Source: Absidia repens
Lineage: Eukaryota > Mucoromycota > Mucoromycetes > Mucorales > Cunninghamellaceae
Reading direction: 5' to 3'
Assembly (NCBI GenBank): GCA_002105175.1
Contig: MCGE01000054.1
Location: forward strand, 95,488-159,487
Length of the DNA stretch: 64,000 nt
Shown here one piece after another: positions 10,240-22,030 of the stretch (its first letter is position 1; the number at the start of each line of letters is the position of its first letter). A model generated the notes under the pieces. It saw nothing but the letters and a program-made list of their open reading frames with translations. It ran no database searches and was not told the origin of the DNA. The translations under genes were made by a program, and so were the position numbers.

Positions 10240-12262
10240 TTAGGTCAAGCATGGCGTCAAGATCATCCTTCATTTCGCGGGTTCAGTTTGCCTTCATCCG
10301 CAATGAGTTTTTGTCATCCTTTCCATCATTGCAGCACACTTCCATAGAGCACACATCATATTCCGTTTTTTTATCCATATCAACAAGGACACACCGTAGA
10401 TCGAATCTTGAATCCAGTCACGGGGTGTCCATCATGGTAAAAAGTGGACGCTTCTTGATGGCCGAGGATTTCATAGCAGGGTTTCGCCAGTCTTGATCCT
10501 CACTTTGGTTTCAAGTGGAAAGAGCTTTGAAAAGAGTGGTACCCATAAGAAGGGTCAGGTGGTCATATTCAGATACATTCACTTGAGGCTTCCGTTTCCA
10601 GCAAGTGCGGGTAAGTGGCCAATGATATCCAAGATGTGTTCCATGACTTCGAGCCCAGGCATGACATTTGTTCCTTGATACTTATGATACATCTTGTAAA
10701 CGTACAGTAGCCCCACTATTCAAGTTCCGAGATGATTCAACAGACGCAGAGATAATATTCCACATGTTAGTCAGTTCCAGGTTCTTCTCCGATTTCGTGA
10801 GTGGATGCCTTGATTTCATAATATCGACGATTTTGCGCCATTCCATCTGAGGTGAAGAAAGAACCTTTTGAGATGCATATGAGCCATCAGCAAATGTCCA
10901 AAATGCTTGACAGACCATTTGACATGATTTTGCGTTCCCGCGGATAAAAGTGCTTTGCCGTCAAGCTGCTGGATCCAATTTCATCTTGGGAGGGGGCGGT
11001 TCTTGAGTAGGATGGGATTCGCTTTTCCATAGTCCAGGACCGATAGCGATGCTTTTTTTTTTGAATGTCAAGTGGATGGTGAGTAGACTATGATCTGTCC
11101 AGGTAGGGGAGCGTAATTTTTTCCACCATGGATCCCATGAGGGGTGTGAGCCACGGTGTGTCGACTAACAAAAATGGAATCAATGGTGCTGTCTTTTGAT
11201 TTCCGAGGTGAAGGTGGGAATGGTGTTCAGATCATTGTGATTCAAGCCATTGTGGAAGTGCGTGTGTCTAAAAAGGATACCCATTCAGTTGATGCATTCG
11301 CGTCCAGTCGAGGTCGGTGGTAGGAATAGTTGAAATCCCCCCCCATAATGACTAAACGTTGGAGATCGATACATAATGGAGGATTTCGGAAGAGAGAGAG
11401 ATGACAGATTGGAAGAACTGACGTCGAGTGGGTTGGTGCTGTGCCGGAGTATATAGGACTAGGATGAAGAAGGGAGCGTAGAGGTTGTGAGGGTGTTGAA
11501 TTTTGGATAATACCATTCGGTCGCGGTCAGGAGTGTCGGAGGGTATGGTATTATCCGATAGGGTAAAAAGAGATGAGAAGGAGAGGAGGGCGCATTGGTG
11601 TGTCCAGAGCGATTGTTGTTGGATCATGAGTTGGGTGTGTGAATCAAGAGTGTGTGTTTCTTGAAGGGCGAGTATATTGGATTTGACGGTGCGGAGGAAA
11701 CGAATAAATGGTTGTTGAGTTGATGTTGATGCCATCTTCACAATGCTGTTGCAATTGAGAGATGACATTTGTAGTGATATGGTTGTATCAATCATAATTA
11801 CTGACTATATCGTACAAGTCGCCCCGCATTGCGTGCTGGTTGAAGGCGAGATTTGACCCCTGGCATTTTCTTTGTAACCTTTGGCTGATTTGTGGAGGCT
11901 GATTGGTGAACAGTGGTGATAGATGCCTGTACCCCATTCATCCCAATAGTTCTGACTGGTACTGAGGATTTCTTCTTTTGTGTTGGAGAATACGTGTCAC
12001 TGGTGCTGTTCTCCATTCTGTCGATATAATCCTCAATGTCTTCCTCATCGTCCATTTCCTCGCTTTGTGGCGTAGAGGGTTGAGCATTGGTTGGTTCTGC
12101 ATCATCTTGATCCATAGAATCCTCAGCGGTGTCTTCGTTGGGCTGCTCGTCAAGAGAGAGAGACAAAAAATGAGAAACGGCACGAAGGTAAGTGATTTTA
12201 TATTCAATATTTCTTACCAAAATTAGCCAAGTCGTCCTCAAGTAAGGTCCAACTGAATTCAT
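10240..12262 (-). mobile_element. APE-type LINE remnant (ORF1 tail and endonuclease)
   Basis: Reading leftwards, 12262-11798 encodes an acidic then basic ORF1-like tail. Two bases later a second ORF (11795-11352) begins with an endonuclease-like start: MSSLNCNSIVK and SNILALQETHT are the Asn and Glu motifs of the exonuclease-endonuclease-phosphatase fold. Broken frames continue it: GGDFNYSYHRP near 11340-11310, DSTIDSIFVSRHTVAH near 11190-11150, and WTDHSLLTIHLTF near 11105-11065 (the Asp-His motif). A region at 10918-10682 (MEWRKIVDIMKSRHPL) resembles a linker before reverse transcriptase, but no reverse transcriptase core is seen, so the 3' part is missing. Multiple stops make it inactive. 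Confidence 0.6.
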
Positions 12263-12329
12263 CAGGTTCTCTATCAGCTAATGTCCGCTTCGAGTAAGGT
12301 GATCGTTTGAATGACGTGATAATGGAAGT

Positions 12330-12690
12330 TGTCGTAATTGTCACTTGTCGTCATCCACACATATCAGATACGCGGTTATCCATCACGACCCAACAATTGT
12401 ACCTTGTCAGTCTCCAGCATAACCTTACCACTGGCTATGTTTCACTTGGTCTACAATGAAGATCAAAGGTTAATCATCTATCTATGCCATAATACACTAT
12501 TTTATTCCCTCATCTCGAACTCTACCAATAATCCATTACCATCTACAATCATCTATCATCATAGAAATTTCTTACTCCAACATCCGCTTCCCCTATTTTT
12601 ACCATAAAAACTCACTGTCATTCTATTCAATAAAAACGACATCTGTTATATCACTTACTTGATTGACTTTACTATAAACAAATTATTACA
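12330..12690 (+). repeat. Degenerate solo LTR
   Basis: Close match to the solo LTRs at 28134-28495 and 47433-47794. Begins TGTCGTAATTGTCAC and ends ATTATTACA, with an AATAAA-like poly-A signal near 12630. The flanking five bases (GAAGT and CAATG) do not match, so the target duplication is lost or the ends are rearranged. Confidence 0.6.
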
Positions 12691-12832
12691 CAATGAATAA
12701 AAACTGTCTATTTCAACCACAGTAGCGCCCGAGCGGGCTGTTAATTTTTATTACGTGCTTTCATAGGGATTCATTTCCGTCTTCCATTATTTTTTTTTTT
12801 TTATTCTTTTTTCATTGCTTAGTTATAGGTAA

Positions 12833-13560
12833 TGTACAGTAAACACCTGCCCGTCCCGAGAAATTTCGACGAGCTTTGTACCTTTGTGTATGACCTTGTT
12901 GGAGTGGAAGTCTTTGGCCTTTGATGTCCATACGACGCTACTGTGCAGAACCTGCTTTTAAGTCTTCACTATGGATTCAGGTAATAAATAAAAATGGTAT
13001 CAACTTGAACTGTATTAATTTCTAGTCTTTTTTTCTTTCTTTTACTTATGTGTCCTGTGTTTGGTTGTGGGTCATGTATGGTAAACACCTGCCCCGTTCC
13101 GGAGAAATTTCGACGAGCTTTTGTGCCTTTGTGTATGACCTTGTTGGAGTGGAAGTCTTTGGGCATTTACTGTCCCTATGACGCTACTGTACGTGACCCA
13201 CGACCTTCTCATTTGAAGTTTTTGGACGACACAATGGACACCATGGACGAATACCCTGAATTCAAAAACTGCTAATTTGGTTATGGACAACGTACCCATT
13301 CACCCAATCACAAACCATCGAAGAACCTCTCACCGAACGTGGATATCGCTGTCTTTATCTCCGTCCCTACTCTCGTGAATTGAACCCTATAGAACAATTT
13401 TTGGTCCAAAGTGAAATATACAACCAAGAGGGGGGGAAGCATGGTTGGATTCTGGAAGGCTCTCTTCAAGAATAGCCGAAGTCTGCAATAGGGGTGACCA
13501 GCAAGGAATCTTCATGGATATATTTGCCACTCAATCTCGCGCTTTGAAGACTGTTTCAAT
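12833..13560 (+). mobile_element. Tc1/mariner transposase remnant
   Basis: In shifting frames it encodes HLKFLDDTMDTMDEYPEF (13213-13266), LVMDNVPIHP (about 13276-13305) and ERGYRCLYL...ELNPIEQF (about 13338-13400), then SKVKY. The Asp of MDN and the Glu of NPIE are separated by about 34 residues, as in DD34E elements of the Tc1/mariner superfamily. At least three one-base frameshifts break it. The 5' part is duplicated: 12841-12955 repeats 13081-13190 at lower quality. No intact terminal repeats were found. Confidence 0.65.
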
Positions 13561-13710
13561 AGAAACCCAATTTAGCCGTTTTTATACCTATAGTTTATTT
13601 CTTTAGTTTAGGATTATTTAATGTATTCCCTTCTATCTTATGCACCCAATAAATGATTCCATTTATCCTACTTTTGTCTCTCTCTCTTTTTTTTTTTTCA
13701 ACAAAACAAG

Positions 13711-13885
13711 GTTTTACTTGCTCATGTCCGTTCTAAAGGAGAAATTGCCTTGTCAGTTGCATCATCGGGCATTGCTGCCATTCTTCTTCCTGGGGGGGGG
13801 GTCGTACTGCACTCCGTCGGTTCAAGATTCCGATAGAACGGACCGCTGAAATGACCTGCAATGTAGATCCCTGCTATGATGATGT
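13711..13885 (+). mobile_element. Helitron/Pif1-like helicase fragment
   Basis: Frame VLLAHVRSKGEIALSVASSG with IAAILLPGG, then after a poly-G run (13792-13800) a shifted frame RFKIPIERTAEMTCNVD. This matches the stretch after the Walker A motif in Pif1-like helicases of fungal Helitrons. Only about 55 codons remain. Confidence 0.65.
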
Positions 13886-14150
13886 TGCTATTGTATTTTT
13901 GCCTTTTTTTTTTTTACATACATTTCTAGGTGCTGAATCACAACCCTCGGGACTCGTCATGGATGACTTTTACCCTCTCATTCTCGCTTCCCTCTTCTCC
14001 CCCCCTTCCTTTATAATTTAATCATTATTTCTTGTTTGTTTGGCCACTTTTTTTTTTTTTTATCCTTTGAAATAAACATTGTACGTATCTCAATATCAAG
14101 TATTTTGAGCGTGTCTTTGATGTGATTGTATCAAATTCGATTGTAGGAAA
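13886..14150. other. Spacer between Helitron scrap and HET copy 3
   Basis: T- and C-rich low-complexity DNA with poly-T at 13900-13914 and 14050-14062 and a G run at 14152-14160. No gene. Confidence 0.35.
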
Positions 14151-14236
14151 TGGGGGGGGGTTTCAAGGTTGTCATTTATTCACTTGATGAACATCCAAAA
14201 AATAAAGGATGGACGGACACACATGATTTTTTTTTT

Positions 14237-16532
14237 TCAGTAGATATTAAAATCATGAATATACTGATGATTTTCGCCTTCGTTAGTGTACAACTTAAGA
14301 TCATCATCATCATAGTGTGTATAATGATCGACGTCTTGACAAGGTATGATCCATTTGTTTTGCGCGAAACTTCCGACCAAAACGAGACAACACATACCAT
14401 GCAAACGAGAATCGTGAATCACATTCCAACTGCTCTCCTCCGAGGAGAAAGGAGAAATCAGGACAATATCAAGAGTGTCAGTGGAAGCAGGATGAATACC
14501 AACACGTTGACAAAGTGGGAGACTAGTCATGAACAAATCGTTGCTGGTATCAGGACATGTACGGTCGCGGGTTACCACATAAAACTCTTTTGGTTTCAAA
14601 CGTAGGGAGTAGTAGCAGGGTTGGCCATCTCCACCGTCGTTTTCATCATCATCATCATCATTTTCTTGGCTATTGTTGATATTATTGTTGTTGGTGTGTT
14701 GATCGTGACATAGGATAATGATGGATGGATCGTCCAAGTCAAAATTGCTCCCAAAGTTAGAGAGCGTATGTCGAAGACGTTCCATTTTGAACTCCAGAGA
14801 TAAAGTCGATGTCACAAATGTGGGGAGAACACCATGTTTGATGGCATCTTTTTGGACGGACCAAAAAAGTAGACACAATTTGTCCATGTTGTTCATGATG
14901 TCGTAGAGTTTTAATTTGACCGATACCATACTGCTAATTTTCCAATGCGACACCTCGGTTTTTTTATTGGCATATTCCGACAATGGTAACGTACTGTAAA
15001 ATCGATCCTCTACATAAAAAAAAACAATAAAAAAATTGGAATTAGTCTTCTAAAAAAAAAAAAAAATTGATGATTCGTTTTTCAACCTTTACCATTTTTA
15101 CTGGCTTTGGAACCCAGAATGATCTCCAGAAATGTTTGTTGATTTAGCTGGCGTGTCATTGTATAATGGAATCGCATATAAACGGGGTTGGTGGTTGTTG
15201 ACCTGGTGCGCATGACTTTTGCTTGATTGGCATAGATCATCGCCGCCAACTTTGAAAAATAAGGATCGTCCACAAAATCAAATTTGAAAAAGGTAAATGG
15301 CACCTTTTTAACGTCATCATCATCACCATCATAGGTCGTGCTGTTGTCCTGGGAAGCAAGTGCCAATTGCGTAAACCAGTATTTAAGATTGTTTTTCTTT
15401 TTGGCAATGTTGAATTCACTGATCACCCACACACGAGACGACCAATCCTTCACGAGATCCGTCAAAAATTCCATCGATTGCCGTATCGTTGTACTTCTTT
15501 GAATGACCTTGGACTTCCAGTTCGCGTTGTCGAATTGCCCTAGTTCGTTCTTTGTTGCTGATGGGTTTAAACCGAGAAACATGTTTAGAGGACAAATCGG
15601 TTCATAACAGTGATGCAATTCTTCAATGGTATTTTTACTGGTGCCCTTTAGCCAAGCTTTCCAATGCTGTTGATGATGATGATAATGCTGACGATGCTGT
15701 GCTTGCGTGGTTTCGCAGATATGATCAAGCGCTCCCACAGGGCAATAGAATGGATGATGATCTTGGCAATTCATAAAACTAAATGAAAAATGATCCGTGT
15801 ATCGTAGCAGCAATTGCCTTAATGCCGGCGGATCGTTTGGTACTTGAATATGATTGAGAAATGTTTCTTCCACTGCAGCAAGTGCATCGACGTTGCCGTG
15901 AATAAGATGGTAGATATCATTGCTGTATTGGTTGGAGCCCTCGATGGTTTCGTCGTTTTTGACGCATACGCTTTTCAAGTGAGTTACATGTAGGTCGGGG
16001 ACGGCTAAAATATATGTAGCCCGGTCGTAGATGTTACTCATTTGATAAATGGTTGCTTTTCGTCTACCCTCGTGCTGTTGATCTACACAGATGGCGTCCA
16101 CCCATACATACTGGATATGTTTCATGTCCAATTCCAAGGTCATCATATGACAGAGCTGATAAAAATCATTCAAGGCAAACGAAGTGATCGATGCTGTATA
16201 GCCAACTTGAGTTTCGATCAATGTCTCATGTAATTCGCCCCAACGATAAGACAAGGCGACAAATTCCAAATCTTTTTCTTCAAGTGGCCTTTTAACACAA
16301 TGGATCATTTTCTCTTTCGCTGCCTTTTTAATGTCGACAAGCACCACTTGAAATGGTCTTTGCTGTCGTTGCTCGGGGGTGGAGGCTATGATTGATATAT
16401 ATGTATCATCATAGATAAACAAAAAAAGTCGTATTTTAGTAACCGCTTGATTTTGCATATATATATATATATAAAAGCGACACCCAATATATTACCTTTG
16501 CAGAGCTGTTCCTTTGGATCATCGTTCGTCAT
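14237..16532 (-). CDS. HET-domain protein, copy 3 (700 aa)
   Basis: Exon 1 16532-16496 (37 nt, MTNDDPKEQLCK), exon 2 16385-15093, exon 3 15009-14237. Introns GTAATA...CATAG (110 nt) and GTAAAG...TGTAG (83 nt) join in frame to TGA. HET motifs: LSYRWGE at 57-63, WVDAICVDQ at 107-115, QMSNIYDRATYILAVP shortly after, RVWVISEFNIAKK in the second half. Exon 3 starts EDRFYSTLPLSEYANKKTEV, which groups it with copy 5 and the pseudogene rather than with copies 1, 4, 6, 7 and 8. It carries an Asn run and a short Asp tract before YSLRLKPKEFYV, and ends FNIY. An AATAAA lies about 57 nt past the stop (14180-14175). The HET domain is established in fungal non-self recognition; the C-terminal region is not recognised. 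A His-rich insert (about HHHHQQH) sits in the variable middle. Confidence 0.9.
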
Positions 16533-17900
16533 GAACAGTTAGGATGGAATGGAAAAAAAAAAAGAAAAGAGAAAGAAGTTCTGCAACTATGGATGTAAAA
16601 ATAAAGAATTCGGGACATGTATATTCGAATGCAGCACAAAATGGCGTTTCTCTGTAACACGAACATTCAATAAGGTTTTGAAGTGATGGGCAAAAAATAC
16701 TGGCCTCCTTACAGCAATCTCTCGCGCTTTCTTTTTTTTCCCTCCCATTTGAGATGATAATTTATACACTAGTGATAAAAATGTCATAGATAGTGAGGAG
16801 ATGTCATGATTCAGTTAATAATTTGGTTCCTGAATATATATATATATTTTTTTTAGTGTGCAAGATTTTAATATCCGCCTTGTCCACTCTCTTTTCACTG
16901 AAAGGGAGGGGAAGAGGTGCTGTACTAAACGTAGGTAATACTGGCTGGGTGGTGTGGCAATAAAATCAAGTTGGAGAAGAGGGGGAACGTTGTCTGATTG
17001 ATGCTTTTTATTTTTCTGTGCCGAGGAAACAAGTACACTTCCACGTGGATGTAATACCGCACGCCGCACAAAAAAAAAAAAAAAAAAAAACGTAGACAAA
17101 TTCATCTTAGTAAAACAAATCACAAAACAATTACAATAGGGATATCTGTTCAGTATGAAACGTGGTCACGGAATACTTAATTAAAGGAACATATTTTATT
17201 AAAGCATATTGGAAGGATACTAAAACTAAAGACGGGAAGGGATTCAATGTAACAAAGGATTATGGAAAGATCTATTGGGGAGGAAGAATGAAGGGAGCGA
17301 TAGATGTGTGACTTGAAAGAATAGTCAACGCTAATCTAAAGGTATGACAATAAAAAGCTTCCTAATATACTGTAGGAGACAGTAGAAAGACAGTAAGTGG
17401 ATAACTTTTATTGAAGTGTCACATGGATCAACACTTAATCTAAAAGAATGAGGGGAAAAAGGGATCTATGCCGCAAAGCACGCAAGAGATTTATGGGGCA
17501 TTTTTCATTGAGACAAGAAGAGATAGGTTTTATTCAGATAAAGAGACAAAGTATGGACAAACTATTACTCAATTGAGCTATGAAAAGTCATCTAATAGTG
17601 TCTTTAGATCCTAGAATCAAAATGACAGGGTTTCCCCATGCATCATGTCATCCCTGAGCTGAAACCCCATCTAAACTAGTCCTGACACTAACCTACGTCC
17701 AACATGACCTCGAAAAAGTTGGTTGGTGAAGAAAGAAAAAAAAAAAAAAAAAAAAAAAAAACGCTTATTCGCTCTTATTAAACTCAACAGATTTAATTAT
17801 CCTATATCAATTAAACCGAATGTTGATGCTATGGCACAATAATGATACAGTAACGCATGATAGATATAAATGATTCAACATTAATTATACATATCATCAA
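16533..17900. repeat. Gene-free spacer with R1 copies
   Basis: Next to the gene is an upstream block ending in TTTGGTTCCTGAATAT at 16822-16837, shared with other HET copies. Then poly-A tracts at 17070-17090 and 17734-17761, R1-type sequence from about 17180, and an R1 core on the minus strand near 17620-17660. No gene. Confidence 0.5.
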
Positions 17901-18005
17901 GCCAAGGTATAAAACAATAATTGGTTGCTTTCCAAGTATGTATGTAGCTGTTTATTAAACCAATCACCATACAAAATATTAAACGATAGCACATCTTGGG
18001 TTTTT

Positions 18006-20294
18006 TTAGTAGATATCAAAAAAAGTAATACGAGGCTTAGCATCGCTGTCGTTGTCGATGTAGTCGTCGTCGTCGCCACGGCATATCATATGATCTCCCT
18101 CGTCGGCATTTTTAATGGCTTCAGGTGACAGAATCCATTTATTTCTAACAAAACATCCGATCAAAGTGATGTAATCACAGTGAAGACCAGGAAGAGTTAG
18201 CCATGTATTACTCTTCTGTACAGTAAATGAGATAGAAACAATGTCAAAAGTACGCCTAGAAGCATCATCCTCATCATCAACATGGAGGCCAAGGCGTTTA
18301 AAAATTGGCATCTTGTTGCATATGGATCTATGAAGGTTGCTGGACCAATATTGGTCGTCATTTGCCACATAATATTCTTTTGGTTTCAAACGTAAATAGT
18401 GTTGGTACGAGTCCCAACCGTCCCCTTCATCATCATCATCGTCATCATCACCATCATTGTTGCTATTATTGTTGTTGGTTTGTTTGTGATGATGATAAAG
18501 CATAATGGTGGATGGATCCTTTACGTCAAAGTTCGAAAAATCTACTTCGGGACTATTGATATGAAGCGCAAGGTAGGATGTCGAAGATTTTAAAGTCGAT
18601 GTTGCAAAGGTTGGTAAAACACCGCTATTCGTCGCCTCCTCATCACTAGACCAAAATAGCAGTGCTAATTTATCTTTTGTGTGCATGATTTCGTAGAGTT
18701 TCAATTTCACAGATGGCATAGTGTTGATTTTCCAATTCGACACCTCCAGTTTTCTGTCTTGATATGGTGAGAATGGCAAAATACTGTAAAATCGATCCTC
18801 TAATGAATTTTAAAATAAATAAAAAAAGAATATAAAATCTTTTTTTTTTCTAAAATTAAAAGAGGGGGGTAAGATTCGTTGTTTGTTTCAATTTACCATT
18901 TTTACTCGCTTTCGAAATCAGAATGTTCTGTAGAAACGTTTGTTGACTGAGTTGGCTGTGTAAAGTATAATGGAATTGAATGTACACTGGGTTGGACGTT
19001 TCTGTTCTCGTCGTTCGTGTTCTACGTTCGTTTCGGTAGTAATCAACGTTCATACTGGTGTCTGAAGAATTGTTACAATCAAATTTGAAGAAGGTGAATT
19101 TTTCGCCGCCCTCCATGTCATTATACTTATAAGGTGCATAATCGTCAAGAGCCAATTGAATAAACCAATATTTGAGGTTGTTTTTCTTTTTGGCGACATT
19201 GAATTCACTGATCACCCACACACGCGTAGACCAATCCTTGATGAGCCCCACCAAAAATTCCATCGATTGTCGAATACTGTTGCTTCTTTGAAGGATCTTG
19301 GATTTCCATTGAGACGCACGGTATTGACCGTTTTCGTCAATTGTTGGAAAGTCACGTCGAAAAAACATGGCTACAGGACAAATCTTTTCGTCACATTGAT
19401 GTAATTCTCCATTCCATTTCATGCGGCTCCCTTTTATCCTAGTTTTCAAACGTTGACAACGCTTTTCATTGGTGGTGGTTTCGCAGATATGATCGAGGGC
19501 TAGTAGAGGACAATACAGAGAATCATACTCATTGTAATTCATCAAACCATATGCAAAATGACTCGTGTTTTGAAGCAGCAATTGTCTTAATGCAGGAGGA
19601 TCTTTTGGCACTTCGGCATCATCGAGGAATGCTTCATCCAAGGCGTCGAGTTGGGACGCATGTCCGTGAAGAAGGCGATAAAGATCCATAGAGTAATAGG
19701 CGGAGCCCTGGATGGTGTCGCTATTTTTTAGCGAGACGCCTTTCAGGTAAGTCACATGAAGATCGGGTACTGCTAATATATATGTGGCGCGATCGTAGAT
19801 ATTGCTCATTTGGTGAATGGTTGCTTTTCGTTTTGACGGGGTTTGATCCACACAGACAGCATCCACCCATACATAATTGATATGCTTTGTATCCGATTCG
19901 ATGGTCATCATTTTGCAAAGCCGATAAAAATCATTTAAATCAAACGATGTGATGGTTGCTGTGTAACCAACGCCAGTGTCGATCAGCGTCTCGTGCAATT
20001 CGCCCCAACGGTAAGATAAAGCAACAAATTTCAAATCGTTTTCTTCAAGTGGCTTTTTAACACAGCGGATTATATTATCTTCTGCGGCCTTTTTAATGTC
20101 GACAAGAACCACCTGAAATGGCTTTTTTTGTCGCTGCTTGGTGTCTTTGAGTGATAAGTCTAAAAAAAAAAAGAAAAAAAAACGTCATATCAGTCAATAT
20201 GGGGTTGATGTAGAAAGGATCCAGTTAACAAAAATGTACGCTGTTTTTTGATATTACCTTGACCGAGTTTATCCGCTGCTTCGTCGATCGTCAT
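18006..20294 (-). CDS. HET-domain protein, copy 4 (697 aa)
   Basis: Exon 1 20294-20258 (MTIDEAADKLGQ), exon 2 20159-18897, exon 3 18799-18006; introns of 98 and 97 nt (GTAATA/TTAG and GTAAAT/TTAG). Landmarks: LSYRWGE 60-66, WVDAVCVDQ 110-118, QMSNIYDRATYILAVP 129-144, RVWVISEF 325-332, exon junction at 433/434, LPTFATSTL 495-503, Asn run then Asp tract about 541-562, YLRLKPKEY 568-576, VRNKWIL about 651-657, end FFDIY. No signal peptide or membrane span, so probably intracellular. An AATAAA lies 50 nt past the stop (17956-17951). Compared with copies 1, 6, 7 and 8, long stretches are identical while residues about 221-296, 347-399, 578-597 and 623-643 vary. HET proteins mediate incompatibility-type cell death in other fungi; that role is inferred here. 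Confidence 0.92.
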
Positions 20295-20660
20295 GATGTA
20301 GTTGAACGAAAAAAAAAAAAGAGAGAGAGAAGGAAAAGGAGGGTGACAAAAAATTGACAGAATGAATGATGAATGGCTCGGGGCACGTATATTCGGGCGA
20401 ACATAACAAAAAGGCGCTTCACTGTAACACAACCTCTCAATGAGAAGCCTCACCGTTGTTTCACGAATCAATGGGTGAAAGAGCAATACAGGTAGCCCTT
20501 TTTATTGCCCAACGATCATAGCATGTATATGTTACAGTAGGAAGCTTAAATGAACAGTAGTTTATATAACAGTGGCAGAATGTCTCGGTTCAGTTATCAT
20601 GGCATACGCCCTTGATGACTTTTGGTTCCTGAGTTTATTTTTATGGTGCATTTCATTTAT
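20295..20660 (-). promoter_or_regulatory. Conserved HET upstream region, clean copy
   Basis: CT-rich tract next to the start codon, then blocks kept in copies 1, 4, 6, 7 and 8: CTCGGGGCACGTATATTCGG (20377-20396), CACTGTAACAC (20420-20430) and TTTGGTTCCTGAG (20621-20633). The stretch GTTTATTTTTATGG after it is the uninterrupted form of the site where a Mutator-like element sits upstream of copy 6. Promoter function is inferred. Confidence 0.5.
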
Positions 20661-20767
20661 AACCGTCATCAGTGAACCTTAATTCTTCATAATTTTGGAA
20701 TATCAAATCCCGCGCGACCTTTTTTTATTTTTCGCTGATGCTCTCTCACACTTGATCCTTTTTTCTT

Positions 20768-21753
20768 GGGCATTACTCTAGTTCAGAGGGATTTCAGAAG
20801 ATAGAAATTGAATGACCGTCCATACCACCTTCATTGCATCGCGATTTGAGTATGCGACCTGAACATTGAGCAATATAAAAAAATGGCATTGTGCATTCAA
20901 TAGAGTAATGCTTTAAAAAATAAATAAAGGTTACCAATTTCTTCTACGCCTTTTGTTTCGGAATGTAAACTCATTTGCTGTATATTTTCCTCATGATGGT
21001 CTTTCTTGGCAATAGTGCGCGGTGCCGGTTTTCGTCTGGAGGAGAATGTTAATCTGATACTAAAAGAGGATGTGGAGCTGATGGCAAAGGTGATGCTATT
21101 GGTGGTGGTTCCAGCGTTGATGGTAGTGGCTATAATAATTTATCAAGACAGGTCTTTCCATAAATTCCATTTCCCATCCAACCTGAAATTTTTTTATTAA
21201 TTAACTATGTAAATTATGACGCCAATTTTGCATGATCGTGTAAAAATGCATACCGGTAGTTTCCATAGCCATGATCGGGCCGCGAATCTTATAGCATTCG
21301 CTTAGGACACTGCCCTTGCTTATAACTTTAAGAGGATAATCGTATTGATAATTGTAGTCATTGCTGTTGATATTATCGGATACAGTCAGAGTTAGTGTTT
21401 CGTTGAAACAAGTGTATCGTATTCGGTAAATAAATCTTTAAAGAAAGGGTCAACGCTGTACACCGTCGATCATATTCTTTCAATAAGGATAGGCTTCCAA
21501 TAAGAAGTCGACTAATCATAATAAATAAAAGCAATAGATATTCAATTAGTATCGTAAAAAGGGATAAAGAAGTAAATGTCAAAACAATTTTTTTTTACCG
21601 CTAATGTCAGGTAGCGTGTTTCAATGCTGGTTATCGGCGATGCAATGAAGATGGTACGGACGGTCATTCAATTTCTATCCTCTGCAATCCCTCTGAAAAC
21701 CCTCTGAAAACCCTCTGAAGCCTCTGAAGTTCCTCTGAAATGGAGCAATCCCC
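20768..21753. mobile_element. Non-autonomous Mutator-like element
   Basis: Ends are inverted: left GGATTTCAGAAGATAGAAAT and right, read on the other strand, carries CAGAGGATAGAAATTGAATG; both continue into ACCGTCC...ACC(A/T)(C/T)CTTCATTGCATCG. The right end has short CTCTGAA repeats. The minus strand at 21582-21373 is the decayed form of a region also seen at 57060-57260 and 37970-38110. A TCTGAAATGGAGCAATC end is shared with the elements at 37783-39172 and 56941-58490. No target duplication is clear. Confidence 0.55.
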
Positions 21754-21997
21754 CCCCCAAAAAAAGTCAATGACACAAAAGAGGCCATTTGTTATCATTG
21801 TTTTAAGAATAAATATGTTTCCTATCAAGAAAAAAAAAGTGGATCTTTTGATGAATTACTGTTACACATCCTTGTTGTCATTTTGTCGTTCTCCATTGAA
21901 CACCGCGCGCTCTTCCCCCTCCCCCCCCACCAAAAAAAAAAAAATTCTTTAAACGCCACATATACGCATCCCTGGTGCTTTTTTTAAAACAGTTACC

Positions 21998-22030
<33 letters not shown>

